Shown here piece by piece: positions 11,745-23,593 of a stretch of 64,000 bases of DNA. A program made the translations under genes and the position numbers. The stretch's first letter is position 1. Each line of letters opens with the position of its first letter. The notes beneath the pieces are model-generated. The model was not told the DNA's origin. It searched no databases and saw only the letters and a list, made by a program, of their open reading frames with translations. The DNA comes from Atherinomorus stipes (lineage: Eukaryota; Chordata; Actinopteri; Atheriniformes; Atherinidae): the NCBI GenBank assembly GCA_023101725.1, contig JALJCO010003961.1:186001-250000 (forward strand). Direction: 5' to 3'.

Positions 11745-12344
11745 CTGCCCTGCGGACGTGACGTCAAATGACCTACATCCGCAGTTTTGATGCAGGAAAA
11801 AGACGGTCACGTTAAATAAAAACACTGTAAGCGATAGTTATGGATTATTCTGCTGTCAGAATACGATCTAGATCAACTGAAAGACCACTAAATATTGCAA
11901 CTACGAAGAAAAAGCTTAGTAAACAACATTATAGTTTTCCAGCTCCGCCATGCGGATGTGACGTCACATGATGCTACAACCGCTGTTTTGATATAGGACG
12001 AAGCCGGTCGCGGTAAATTCAAACACTGTAAGGGATTGTTATGGATTATTCTGCCGTCAGCAAACGATCCAGATCAACTGAAGGACCACTAAATATTGCA
12101 ACTACGAAGAAAAAGCTTAGTAAACAACATTATAGTTTTCCAGCTCCGCCATGCGGATGTGACGTCACATGATGCTACAACCGCTGTTTTGATATAGGAC
12201 GAAGCCGGTCGCGGTAAATTCAAACACTGTAAGGGATTGTTATGGATTATTCTGCCGTCAGCAAACGATCCAGATCAACTGAAGGACCACTAAAAAGTGT
12301 AACTACGGAGAGAAAGGTGAGTAAACAGCATCATAGCTTCAGTT
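11745..12344 (+). repeat. Three tandem copies of a ~200-bp unit
   Basis: Units start at 11745, 11943 and 12144 (periods 198 and 201). Units 2 and 3 are essentially identical for their first 150 bases, including CCGCCATGCGGATGTGACGT and ATGGATTATTCTGCCGTCAG. Unit 1 is clearly more diverged at its 5' part but shares the 3' part with unit 2. The tail of unit 3 (AACTACGGAGAGAAAG|GTGAG) looks like an exon end and donor lost in units 1 and 2. Each unit carries a short ATG-initiated frame starting MDYSAV. Confidence 0.85.
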
Positions 12345-12512
12345 TGTGCACGCTCCCGTGACGGCTTGGCTCGTGGCTGCAGTTACTTGAAGCGCCAATC
12401 GCGGCAGTCGCGAGTTTTGTTTCTTAATCTTGCCTCAAGTTCCTTTAAGTTCTAGATAAGAGATCACCGAGTGTAAAAGCACCACCTCCTGACCAATTAG
12501 CACTCTTGGAAA

Positions 12513-12788
12513 ATGGCCTGCCCATTTTTAGAAGATCCTGTCAATGCTGGTGCGCAGAGGAGCTCAAGAGAAAGAATATTCAGAGATGGTGCAACCCTTT
12601 TGATTTGCCAGATGTCAATTTATATGAAATATGTAGGTTTTCTTCTTCTGGACTGCATTACATCTGTCAACTGTTGGAGCCATACATCAAAAATTTTAAC
12701 GCATCGCAGCCGGGCACTGACTACACTACAGATACTGTATTATCTGTATTATTATGTATTAATAAAACCTGCACTGAGGTTTTATTAA
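12513..12788 (+). pseudogene. Harbinger transposase (HARBI1-like) N-terminal fragment
   Basis: The start MACPFLEDPVNAGAQ and then RERIFRD, NPFDLPDVNLYEICRFSS, LHYICQLLEPYIKN and LTHRSRALTT match, in order, the N-terminal region of fish Harbinger transposases. The blocks fall in two frames (frame changes near 12592 and 12695), and the catalytic domain does not follow, because an unrelated A/T-rich stretch begins near 12740. It is a dead remnant inside the 11415-13627 element, on the opposite strand from its Myb-like partner, which is the usual arrangement. Confidence 0.75.
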
Positions 12789-13288
12789 TGTTAATAGATG
12801 AATCAAATTCATTTTGATATAGACTAATGCCTCACCTCAAGTGAAAACGAATATTAGTGCAATACTGATGTAGCTGAATAACTTAATTTTTGAAGCTGAA
12901 TTATGCTCATGGTGTTCAAATCCCACTTAGTAAAACATCCATTCATTAATTAATCAATTCATTCATTTATTCATTCATTCATAGATAGTTTCATGCACAC
13001 CATTGCTGACGCTGAAAACATGATTGTCTTGCGTTGCTGGGGTTGCATCTGAAATGATACGGTTAAGAGGTCATACATGCAGAAAATATGAACTTATGGA
13101 GTGCACACCCACCCATGCCATCACGTTGAAGAGTTACAGCACACAACAATACACGACATGAGCCTGAAAATATCTATATGGACAGTAGAAGGAAATACAC
13201 TGAGAAGGCGCTGTAGTGTGATGAAGTAATACTAAGTGATCAGAGTCTGATATTGTTGCATGATTGTATAATCACACAGACTTGCGCA

Positions 13289-13444
13289 TCAACAGTCGGC
13301 AATTTTCTGACAGCATTCCTTCCTGGTTTTTGCTGTAGCAACTGTGTTGCTTCTGACCTGGATGATGTTCCTGAGTTCTTCATATTTCTTAAGTATCATC
13401 GTCTGCTCCTCCATGGTGAAATATGTCGCTCTCTGTTTCTCCAT
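13289..13444 (-). pseudogene. Harbinger Myb/SANT-like protein, truncated
   Basis: An ATG at 13444 (- strand) opens MEKQRATYFTMEEQTMIL, continuing KKYEELRNIIQ and TAKTRKECCQKIAD before a TGA at residue 52. This is the Myb/SANT trihelix-like N-terminus that accompanies Harbinger transposases and helps bind the element ends. Family members are normally several times longer, so this is a truncation. It sits 180 bp inside the right end, divergent from the transposase fragment. Confidence 0.7.
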
Positions 13445-13630
13445 GTCTGCAATTGGTCAGATGCTTCAGATGCCACCCCTTTTATGTGAGCGCACACTGA
13501 TCAAGATTGGAAAACCTGGGTTGAGTTACCGAGTTGATAACCAGCTTCGTAGTACTGTTTTATCAAGATTGCGTATGTCTGGTTAAGTAAACCCAGGTAT
13601 GTTAATCCAGCTTTGTAGTATAAGCCCCAG

Positions 13631-13840
13631 GTCACTGTTGTTTCCTTTGCAGTGTTTGATCCACTTTAGTTTTTGAGTTCTGTTATATAAACCTTTCGTT
13701 CCTGAGCCTGCCTCCTGCCTATTCCTACATTTGGGTCCTCCATTCCTTCACTTAGTGAACCCAACCACAGGTGCCTTTAATAAAAGGAATACACCCCAAA
13801 TACTGTTGTGACAGTGTGGGGTCCTGTCACCATGGCTCCG
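13631..13840 (+). repeat. Right half of the split fish repeat
   Basis: This continues the repeat interrupted at 11414: TCACTGTTGTTTCCTTTGCA, then GAGCCTGCCTCCTGCC and ATTTGGGTCCTCCATTCC, ending near AATAAAAGGAATACACCCC. The order of phrases agrees with the intact repeat as I remember it, confirming that the Harbinger insertion came later. Confidence 0.5.
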
Positions 13841-13844
13841 ATTG

Positions 13845-13950
13845 ATCATGTGCCCTTGCTACTTGGCCACAGGGATATCCCTTTGGCTAACTGGCTACTG
13901 CATGACTCTTGCGTGGGAGTCTGGGGATTGAATCCGCCTGGGCCCCCACT
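13845..13950 (+). repeat. tRNA-like (SINE-type) fragment
   Basis: TTTGGCTAACTGG resembles a tRNA A-box, and GGATTGAATCC about 40 bases later resembles a B-box (consensus GGTTCGAATCC), with stem-like text between. A diverged relative occurs on the minus strand at 32735-32790. It is probably a tRNA-derived SINE head, and the mismatched boxes exclude a working tRNA gene. Confidence 0.45.
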
Positions 13951-14261
13951 TACATACCCTGCCACTCTATGTGCAAGTACTTGTTCTCGGTATTCATAAA
14001 AGTGTTTAGATACCAATGTCAAAACTAGTGCTATCAAAATTAATGCAGAGATTAATATGTGGAATTAATGCATTTTGTTTCAATGCATTAACAACACAGT
14101 TATTACTCGTGCCATGTTGAAAGTGCCAATTTTGCATTATGTGAGAGCTTATCTGGGGGCATATAGATGCCTTGTTATAGTGATGAACCAAAAAATAAAC
14201 TCTTTATCCCCCTTATTTATGGATGCAACTCTAAAAATCCAAATTTGGCATTGTAAGTAAG

Positions 14262-14345
14262 TAAGTTAAATTTATTTATAAAGCACTTTTCACAGATAAA
14301 AATCACAAAGTACTGTACATACAGTAAAATAAGTACAACAAAGCA
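14262..14345 (-). repeat. LINE-type 3' tail fragment
   Basis: TTTATTTATAAAGCACTTTTCACAGATAAAAATCACAAAG (split here as AAATTTATTTATAAAGCACT and TTTCACAGATAAAAATC) is the reverse complement of the conserved 3' tail of many fish LINEs and their SINE partners. No coding part remains. Confidence 0.55.
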
Positions 14346-14354
14346 ACTGTCTTA

Positions 14355-14951
14355 GGGCACAGTCACAAAACTTTTTTGATTCAAATCAGAGATCATTTGC
14401 TTGGAAAGTCCACTTCGTTTGGGGTAGTTGTGAATGCGCAAATGGACTCTGATCCGGAACAAACAACCGGACTCGGTCTGCCTACAAATGCAGGTCTCGG
14501 TCCGTTTCAAGTGAACCAAAGACAGGAAGTGGACTACATTGCATTGGCATTGTACTGTAAATAACGTTGGGCAACGTGGGTAAACACTACGACAACAAAC
14601 ACACGTGTGGGACTGCAGTACTTATAAAGATGGCTTGTGGTCAGATGTGGAGTTACGAGGAAGTAAAAGCTTTAATCAGTATTTGGTCTGATGAAAGCAT
14701 ATCCAGCTCCTCGTACAAAACAATGTTTCGTGGAGGAAACAGAAGTTGTGAGAACCTTCTTGTTTGTGCGTCTTGTCTTTGCCTACGGTGAATCCGACTG
14801 CAGAGCCACCTCAGATTCTTGGCCCATTTGGCTTGTTTGCTTGGATGGTGCAACATGAATGCAATCTCGGTCTGGAAGACCACCCCCGCCCCAGCCGAAC
14901 CGAGTCCCCAAATGGACCGAGACTCGCGGACTATGCTTTCTGAATGCGCCC
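14355..14951 (+). mobile_element. Harbinger-type MITE with SANT-like open frame
   Basis: The left end GGGCACAGTCACAAAAC and the reverse-complemented right end GGGCGCATTCAGAAAGC are inverted repeats. TTA (left) and TCA (right) flank the element, compatible with a decayed 3-bp duplication. An open frame from ATG 14630 reads MACGQMWSYEEVKALISIWS, a Myb/SANT-like start, and loses similarity after about 30 residues. A truncated relative of the right end lies at 33353-33459. Confidence 0.6.
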
Positions 14952-17654
14952 TCAGTGAGAGGAGCTGATTTTTTGTCAAAGAAGTCATTTGTCTTAGCGG
15001 TGAACCAAATCTACTAAAACCACTTTATCCACCTGATCCATACAGATTCTGACAGTTTTCAAACTTTACATTTCGAGGGTGGCCAAACTGAAATGAGATT
15101 TATTAGTTCTCATATTGGTACTCAAAATTCTCAAGTCAGATTTAAGTTCTTGGAAAAATGTGGTATCAGTGCATCACTATGAAATCAGATCAATCTTAAA
15201 ACATACAAAAGTCAGTAGGATAAAGCAATATGATGTGTTCATTCAGGCTGTTGCAATACTCAGTAACAACATCAAAGTCTGTGAGACGGTATCTGTCTTT
15301 TAGATTTTAAATTCAGCCTGTTCCACATGTTGGACATCAACCTTTTCAGTATCAGAGTAGATACAACAGAGCCTATGACCCAGTTGTGCAGAGTACAGCT
15401 TGGACAAGTGAGTCCAATTCTAAAACTCATTCATGTAGAAGTTTGACCTATAGCAAGAAGGAGGAAATTAGACAAGCCTGGATGCATTTTTATATCTTTA
15501 AAGCTGCTCTTTTTTTTCTAGCTTTTAGTTGCCTGGGTTTACTGATATAATTAATTGTACTGTACATTTCTGTTGCAATTGATAAAAACAGGTGACAAGA
15601 ATAGAAATGATGGATATCATAACTGCCTGCAGCTCTCATTAAAACAATAAAAATAATCGGCCATTTTGCTCTTTTGCAATAACTCGCTTCAACAGATGTG
15701 CTTAAAAGCTTGAGCAGAAAAGCAATCTTTACTTCAACAAGTGAGGAATGCAGTCTTTAAAAAATACAGGGTTAGGGGCTTCTGGGTAAATATGATGAGT
15801 TGGGGGGAGGGGGGGGGGTGTTAACTAATGACATTTGTGTTTTCAGACCAGATTTTTTTTTTCTTGATATTCTCTTGCCACTGCTGTCAGAAGACTTCAT
15901 CAATCAACAGCTAGGCATCCAAAACTTCAGCCCTCTCTAAAACAGTCTTTCACATCACATCTGTTGCGTCATCACCAGCTGCTGGGCAAAGATGGGTTTG
16001 TTTCACAAAACTATGAGTCTGCGTTGTAGAAAAACACAAGAGACTAAATGGATTCAAAGAGGCTTTCATATTTGATGCTGGACAGTATGTGGACACCCCC
16101 ATTTTTCACATCAAACTGTCTGACACAGATAACATTCGAGCAGGTGTGATTAGTTTTTAACAATCACATTCAGTGGAGGAAAAGAGCCAAATCCCGGTGA
16201 TGATGAGAGCCGAAGCAAATGATGCTTATTTTTCATTCCAGCACATCAGTGGTGGTGAATTGTTAGAGACTGAAGCTCATCAATGTGATGATGAATGTAG
16301 CGTTGTGACAGCACATCCAGCAAACACTTGAGCTCAGGCCCCTTCATCACTACCATAACTGCCTCTGTCTCCCAGTAACAGCCATAATGACAAAACTGCA
16401 CTGGCTGGAATCACTGGGCTTTTTCTCTCAATGGAAAGCATTCGTCTGAGTGGGAATGAAGCCTTGTGTGATAGAAACAGGCATTTCCATGACTCCATGA
16501 TATGTGTTGCAGTGTGTAAGGTGGCAAAAGTTTTTTTTTACCAAGTAGGTCATATATTGTGACCTTCTTACTAATGAAGTCAGTGCCTCACAGCACTCAG
16601 AGCACTCTCCTACTTCAACATGTACAAACAAGAGTGTTAGTGATCACATCCCTCCAACACCAGATCGTTTTGAGGAGAGGTGGCAGATGCAACACACACA
16701 CACACCCCCCCCACACACACACACACACACACACGGGACATTAAGAGGCAATTTCATTCAGCAGCTCAGTGCAGACCTAAATCTGGGCTTTTCTTGGCTC
16801 CATAATTATGGGGAAGTAAGTACTTCTTTGAGATATGAGTCACACATGGAGGAGGGGGTTTGAACAGATATTAGCCTTTAAAAAAAAATGGAGTCATCAT
16901 TTGTTAATCAAATAAGACCAATCCCAACACACCAAGAAAGGAAGTTTTTATTTAAATAACTTTTCCATTAAATTTGCTTTATTTTTGCCAGATATGCCAC
17001 AGTTTTGCCAAAAAATGATTGCATCTCCATTTCACTAATCAGACGCAGCCACGCAGTCACGTAACCACACTCCATACTGACCACATATTCCACACCTAGC
17101 AGATGAGAAAGATAACACAGATGGAGAATGGGAAAGGCAACTGTCCTGCTAAAACTGATGGACATATGAACTATTATACAGTACAAATCATGTTTGACTT
17201 GCACACAGAGCAAAGGAACAGCTACTGTACACGATGCAGTGTCTTCTGTGTCTGCAGCCAAGATTTCAGCCCAAATACTGTACGGTGTGAAAGTTTAGAC
17301 ACACTCCCATTAAAGAAAAGGCAAATTCACAACAGTAATTCAAACAGATAGAAACTGAAAAAGTAATAATAAATTAGAAATATACTAAATTACAATTTAG
17401 AAAAATAAAATAAAATAGAATAATGCTTGTTTGCTTGTTTTATTTTTTGTTAGTTTGTTTTTTTATATTTCTGTTGAACAACAATTCAAAATCAATGTCA
17501 TGATTTTGTGAAAATTTACATTTGTTATTACTTTTTAAAATTTCAACTTATTTCACTGACAGATGATTTTTTTTTTCTGTCTTTCATGGGAGCATGTCTA
17601 AACTTTCATACCATTCTGTACTTTTTTGCTGCGGTTAGATGGAGGCTAATCTTA
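14952..17654. other. No gene seen; microsatellite at 16694-16736
   Basis: This stretch holds a G-rich tract (15799-15818) and a CA/CCCC microsatellite at 16694-16736. No open frame with splice sites or recognisable similarity was found on either strand. Confidence 0.5.
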
Positions 17655-17910
17655 TTAGGGTGCACAATCCCGGTCTTAAAAAGGTCTATTTTTATGGATC
17701 TCTTTCTGGTCCTCAAGAGCCACAGTCCTGCAATTTTTAGATACATCTTTCCTGCAACACACCTGAATCGCCTCATGTGCATGTCATTCAGCTCTGCAGT
17801 GGTCTGGTAACAAGCCATTTATTCAATTGATGTGTATTGGAGAAGGGATGCATTTAAAAGTAGCAGGATTTTGGCTTCCAAGGACTGGTGTTGGCCACCC
17901 CTGTTACAGA
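17655..17910 (+). repeat. Dispersed fish repeat, copy 2
   Basis: CCTCAAGAGCCACAGTCCTG, then CAACACACCTGAATCG, and an end reading GGTGTTGGCCACCCCTG match the repeat also seen at 9425. This copy is more complete at its 3' end. Confidence 0.6.
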
Positions 17911-19629
17911 CCCTTTCGCCCTTTCATTGCACATAAATTTTTTGTTAATAATGCATAAGCTAAGCAAGCCACTATTCATTTTTCAATGGAAGAATAAATA
18001 AATTAGCTTTAGCATCGATCAAATTAATGGTCGGGGTGGTTCTGGTAACTTGTAATCCACTCTAAATGTCAGAAGAAAACATCAAGATTTGACTGTTTTA
18101 TTGAATGTAGTACTGTTAGCATATAAAACACACAAAACTAGAGATTAAAAAATATCTGTTTATGAAATTTGTTCATCTGAATAAATATTTGTGAAAATGT
18201 GGTGACCACAGTTTGTCAGGGTGAAATTTAAACCATTAATCACCACAGAACATACTTTCATTAAGCTAACTTTAGCAAATGGAACTGGATGTGTGATAAT
18301 GCAAGTATTTTAATGACTTACAGTAATCCCCTCAGACACTGACGTTTTTCCTGTTAGCAGAGGGTTCACCGCAACAAAATGAAGATGTATACAAGCTAAT
18401 AGACTCCCAAAGATTTTCAATACTTGTGTGGTTTGGGGTTGCACGAGGGCTGGAACCAAAAGGAAAGGTACAGGACAGGTTGACAGTCTATGACAGAGAA
18501 AAACAGGCCAACCAAAATATTTGAGTTAACGTATGTTTGGTGTTTGCTTTCTTTGGAAACACCAAACAGTATTTATCTGCTGCAGGATATTAATTGCATA
18601 TAGTCTTTTCATAAACCTAACTTCTCAAATAAATAATCTAAATAATCAGGTAAAAGTTATTTTAAACCAGGAGGGCTGCTGACAACAAAGTTCACATATT
18701 GAGGATAAATTTCCGTCTGGGTATCAAGTGATTTTCACATTTCCCTTTTCTCCTCTTTATGAAAAGGGTTTTTTGAGTGGAGAACAAAACATTGTGCCAA
18801 TGATCAATCACAATCCCAACATATTTAGAAGGACGTCATGTAATCCGGTGCTGTTGCTGGTTGATCAGTATGATTACAAAGTTACTGTGAGTTGTAGTCA
18901 CTAAATCAGATAAATTAATAAAAACCTCCCTGAGCAGCAGCAGCTCTAAAACCAGCCACATATCCAATCTTCCTTCTTTTTCTGAACACACACACACACA
19001 AATGGAAAAGATTAACAAAAGAGCCCCCCTTAACTTCCTGCCAATCACAGATCTCAGATGAGATGTCATAGTTCACCCCATTGATTGACAGGTGTCGTGA
19101 TGTTCACTGACACTCGGTAAATGTCAGTGCAACAATAACAGCATATTTTTATCTTAGCTGAACTGATTTAGTGGACACAGTGACACTCTAAACTTGTAAT
19201 ATGTCACCAGTTAATGTTGCTTTTTTATTACAATATGAACTATGATAAACACAAAATTAACATATTAAGCATGATTAGCTTAAATAATTAGAGCTTCGCC
19301 TCCTCTCCATTCACTTTCCATTTTCCAGTGCTTTCTTCTGTTGGATTAGGCCTCAAGTTTCACAGACAACAGTGTTTAGACGTTGCACAGATCTTTTTAT
19401 TATTACTATGGTGGTGGGGATTTTATTTGGTTTATTATATTTACTTATTTAAAAGGGCTATATCATGATTTTCAAACATTTCAAAAGTCAACAGTCCTCT
19501 CCTCTCCTAAAAAGCTTTTTGCCTCTTTGGAGGTTTATTTCATTTGGACAAAATTACTTTCACATTTTATTTTACGGGACAGTTTAGTTGGTAGCCTCTG
19601 TCTACTTTAGCTTTCTTTCTCACCAACAG
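17911..19629. other. No gene seen
   Basis: AT-rich intergenic-looking sequence with no recognised exon or repeat boundary on either strand. Confidence 0.45.
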
Positions 19630-19630
19630 C

Positions 19631-20350
19631 CAAAGGTACAGTATGTAAAAATATGAAAAGTCAATGACAGAAAAAGAAAAAAAATTAATGATCAGTACTG
19701 CCAACTCTCTGCAGATGAGGCTCATCTGCCATCTATTTTCAACACAGCATCCTCCAACACAGAGAGGGAATCTTCTCTCAGTACCATCCCCTTAAGTCAT
19801 GGTGCCAAGATTCAGTCAGAACTGGAGGCAAAACTTAGCGGAAACGTAGTAGTGAATAACAGTAACTTGTTAACATCACTTGAGCTTAAATCTTACCACA
19901 TTCAAAACATTCAAACTTTTCCTGCCAAAACATGACTTCCCATGATCCTTTGCAGCTGTGTTCACTCAGAACACTACAATATATTATTCAAAACTGTGTT
20001 TCTAATTATGTGTAATTACTTCACTAGAATAGCTGTTATATGTTTATTTTCTTAGAATGAGTGATTTATATCTACTTGCTGGGGGTGCACATACATGGAG
20101 ACTGCCATGTTTGTGCTGCCATTTTTTAACGATGATGTCTCTTCACACAAAAAACAATGTGAAGTGAGAACCCTCTGAACTTTCAAACTGCTGTACCAGC
20201 TTTGTTTAGTGGGAGTTAGAGCACTGTTTGGGATCAGTAATGCCTTAAAAGACATGAAAAGTAGTTACTCATAGTAGAGTCATAACTTCACCTGAGACCA
20301 CTGGATCCATTCACAGATTAAAACATCTTTATGTCTGGGAGAATTTTGGC
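19631..20350 (+). repeat. MITE family 'AAAGGTACAGT', copy A
   Basis: It starts AAAGGTACAGTATGTAAAAA. The reverse complement of the right end of the copy at 58676 starts TTAAAGGTACAGTGTGCAAG, so the two ends belong to one inverted-repeat family. The internal block from GTGTAATTACTTCACTAGAA to TTTATGTCTGGGAGAATTTT aligns with 58235-58575. The right end is lost near 20350. Confidence 0.65.
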
Positions 20351-21118
20351 CACTAACGACCACTATACATTCACAATAGCGCTTGGAATAGACTGATCCG
20401 GCCAAACGCCACAACTAGACCGACATTGTAAGGGGGGGTACATGTGTAATTGGAACAGATGAGAATCAGACTTTTTCTTAACAACATGGAGGAAATCTGG
20501 AAGGACTGTCACATTCCTGGTTGTTGGAACATCAGAGGAAAACTTTAATGTGGTAATAAGTGAATAAGAAGATCACGGACATTTATTTCATGAAGATTTC
20601 TGCCTTCTGTGACAAAACTGGACACTGCTCCGTCCACTGTGTATCAGTGTGTTCGTATCGGGAGGAATATCGGACACACAGAGCAGACGAGGAATAACTT
20701 GCTGCCACAGCAGAGAAAACATTGGATTTAATCCTCAACAACAAAAACACGGTAAATTATGGTGAACTCTCATTAATCTGACACTTTATTTCACGTATCT
20801 ATGCTCCCGAAAATGACGCACCGCATAACGTTATCTGGATAACTTTGAACCGGGTTGTATCTTTGGAACAACTGACCCCATGTACATAAGTCTGCCTCCC
20901 GGTGGCAGCAAATAACCACAACAAATAAGCCCATATATATGTGCAGGTCTTACAATTCTCAAATCCAATTTCTTTTAGCATGGTTGTTCACATTATCATT
21001 TAAATGAAAACTTCATCACACTGCAGTGTGAACCGTACATGGCCCTGAAGTCATTCAGATGCACAGAAGAAGACACGACGTCCCGCACAGCGTGCTGTGT
21101 CTGCAGAAGTAAATATGG
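20351..21118. other. Repeat-like, no gene seen
   Basis: Moderately G/C-rich patches near 20390 and 20620 and a segment near 21000-21110 (CACTGCAGTGTGAACC) look like parts of DNA elements. A phrase GCAGCGTGAACAGAGTC near 21684 may be the other end, which would place the LINE tail at 21119 inside this element. Confidence 0.35.
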
Positions 21119-21280
21119 ATGCTACACATCCATCCATCCATTTTCTTCCGCTTATCCGAGGTTGGGTCGTGGGGGCAGCTGTCTAAGCAGGGAAGCCCAG
21201 ACTTCCCTCTCCCCAGCCACATTCACCAATTCATCAAGGGAGGATCCGAGGCATTCCCAGGCCAGCCAAAACATGTAGTG
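21119..21280 (-). repeat. RTE-like LINE 3' end with CATCC tail
   Basis: CATCCATCCATTTTCTTCCG and GGGAAGCCCAGACTTCCCTC are the reverse complement of the 3' end of a very common fish LINE, whose last codons read like EREVWASLL and whose tail is a GGATG repeat. The element is 5'-truncated, as is usual for target-primed reverse transcription. Confidence 0.65.
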
Positions 21281-22665
21281 TCCGATGCCACATATTGGTG
21301 TATTAATCCGGAAGTTCCAAAATTATGTCCAAATGATGGGAGAAATAATGATATTGAGAAAAAAAAAAAGAGTACAAATCTTAATAATGGCCTTTGGTGC
21401 AGCTGTGACTACTACATGTACCTCTGCATCTCTGTTGATACGGAGTTGGAGCCCGGCACAGATTTCTGACGTCTGTGTCACTCCACTGACAAAAAAGTTG
21501 GATGAAATGTGACATGACCACCATTCAGACTGTTGCTTTGAAAAGGTCGGATATGTATCTGATTTTGTACCACATAAAAAGTCAGATTGGAAAAAGTCAG
21601 ATTTGTGCTGTTTAGACTGTCATGAAAAGATTCAATTTGGGTCACACAATAGCAAAAAGTTGGACTTAAGGTACTTTTGCCTGCAGCGTGAACAGAGTCA
21701 AACACGAAGCAGTTGCATATTCAAGTCTTTAGACTGAGCATCTCCAGGTCTTACTGTACAAAGGTGAATGCTGGCTTAAAACATCCAGACATATTTGTAT
21801 GACAGGTTTTTTTAATTTAGTTATCTTTCTAGCAAAAAGAGTTTTTTTTTTCACCCCTTTTTAGCTGTAGAACAACTTCAGAGCAAATCAGGATGTTGCC
21901 CGAGCATAAGGAAGTAGGCTGTAGCCAAAGTGATCAGCACCATTAATCCCTTTGTGTGTCTGGATTCCGGTAGACAGTTGCTGAGTAGCCTCATTAGTGA
22001 AAGCTGAAAACTCAAAATGTGCAGAAGAAAGAATCCTGTCATAACAGGAGAAGTTAATGTGCTGAGGAGGATGCCGGGATGTTGGAGTCTCCAGAGACAA
22101 TGCTGCCTCTCTTGAGAGTTGATTGATTCTTTGGAGCAGCGACGTGCCAGATTGCTTGCATGTGCATCAGCTCTCCACCGTTGCAGTCGTCTGTAGATCA
22201 GGGATGCAGGTCTTTTGATGTGCAGCATTCACCATCTTCAGCCGAGTTATATTCATCGCTGTGCTTGTTCAAAGCATTTTGTTCAGTTTATTATAAAGCA
22301 GAGCAAGAGTTGTTTTCAAACCCTCAGTTTTTTAGAGTTTGATGTTTCTGTGGCTTTTGTTTTCTTTGACAGTAACGATTACTCCGACATTTTAAAAGAT
22401 TGGTCTCTTCATACATGTGCTGAGCAGAAAGCTCAACTGCATAAAACTGACTTTGTCAAAATAAAGATAAATTGTCATATATCCCATATAAATGGCCAAC
22501 TTTTAAAATATTATATACTTTAAAGCCAAAATATGTACAGTAGGTCATATTGTGAATAATTAGTCCCGATGACAGTTCATGAAACTCTAGCATTGTGTGT
22601 TTTAAACAGCACTAAAACAATGTGAACATTTGTGGACCTGTTTTGACGCCATGTTGACACTCCCT
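21281..22665. other. No gene seen
   Basis: It contains the remainder of the DNA element that hosts the LINE tail (to about 21705), then AT-rich sequence. A 116-residue minus-strand open frame at 21878-22228 has no recognisable motif and no splice context. Confidence 0.4.
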
Positions 22666-23593
22666 GGCCGTTTCTGAATGCCTACTTGCGTGCTCGTGGA
22701 TTCGTGAAACGTCATCACCTGCAGTCCAAGTCATGGTCCATTAAAAAGTTCGCTTCTCAGCAAGTGCGCTAAAAATCCCCAGATGAAAACTTCCTCCGCC
22801 CATTTAACCGATCAGAGGCAAGTGTTCTATCTGCGGTTCACCAGTGGGCGTGTGTAGTGTGGGCGGTGTAGTGTGGGTGGGTCTGGTTAGGTTTAGGGGA
22901 AGGGTAGGGGTAGGGCTAGATTTTACCGTGCCTATTGGCCTGGTGGGCGTGTCGTCGCAACGTCACACTACGACACGCCCACACTGCGACACGCCCACAC
23001 TACGACACGCCCCTGTCTTGCGAGCCGCAGATAGACCCTTCTCATCAGAGGAGGCTTGTGCGTACTTGGCCAGATATAAATCCCAGCATGCACCACGCGC
23101 AGCGTTTGGCAGCCTCCTCCTCCAACAGCCAAACCTGAACGATCATTTACTGTTCTTGGCCTTTTATCTGCAGCTCCTTCTCCTGCTTTCCTCGCACAGC
23201 TGTTTTTGATCACATAATTATGACCCAGTTGTCTGTTTGCGTTAATGTGCTTATGTATTGGAGATAAATATAATTTACACATTGGGGAAAAAAAAACCAA
23301 AACATCCACTTAGTATAATTGTTTTGGAGCAGTTATTTTAAATGTTTTTATTTGTTTCAGTACATCTCCACAACAATAAATAAACTGTAGAATAATACAT
23401 CATTTTCATGCTGACAGGCAGCCCTTGCTCACTTGCTGCACACCGTTGGTGGTGATGGTACAAGTTTGTGCTGTCCCAATCTATTAAGTAGGCGGAGCCC
23501 GTGCTTGTGAACACCACAAGTGCAAACTCACAAGTCTGTACTCACAAGTACACGAGTATGCAGTACGCAAACTAGGAATTGAGAAACGGCCCC
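22666..23593. mobile_element. Non-autonomous DNA element with nested GC-rich repeat
   Basis: The left end GGCCGTTTCTGAATGCC and the reverse-complemented right end GGGCCGTTTCTCAATTCC are inverted repeats about 930 bp apart. Inside, 22820-23050 is a different repeat with three tandem ACACGCCCACAC-type units and a palindromic CGACACGCCC theme. That repeat occurs again, inverted, at 40082-40250. No coding sequence is preserved. The target duplication is unclear. Confidence 0.6.
22820..23050 (-). repeat. GC-rich repeat with GGGCGTGTC motifs, copy 1
   Basis: The reverse complement begins AGAAGGGTCTATCTGCGGCT and CGCAAGACAGGGGCGTGTCG, matching the start of the 40082 copy (AGAAGGGTCTGTCTGCAGCT). GGGCGTG boxes recur on both strands here. 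Confidence 0.65.

Larger units (their letters stand above)
11415..13627 (+). mobile_element. PIF/Harbinger-like DNA transposon, defective
   Basis: Terminal inverted repeats match: the left end is GGCCTGTACTACGAAGCCAG and the reverse-complemented right end is GGGCTTATACTACAAAGCTGG-like. CAG directly flanks both ends (11412-11414 and 13628-13630), consistent with a 3-bp target duplication. The outer repeat is continuous across the join, so the insertion is precise. Inside are a tandem triplication (11745-12344), a frameshifted N-terminal transposase fragment (12513 onward) and a minus-strand Myb-like fragment (13289-13444). These are the two genes expected of a Harbinger element, but most of the transposase catalytic region is missing, so it is not autonomous. 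Confidence 0.8.

Noticed and set aside
13884..13935. tRNA gene
   Set aside because: A- and B-box-like text is present but mismatched, and no consistent cloverleaf can be folded; a SINE fragment is more likely.
21878..22228. 116-residue minus-strand open frame
   Set aside because: No recognised motif and no exon borders; probably chance.
22970..23010. Short repeats considered as a CRISPR-like array
   Set aside because: ACACGCCCACAC units are contiguous without regular unique spacers; a satellite-like part of a fish repeat.
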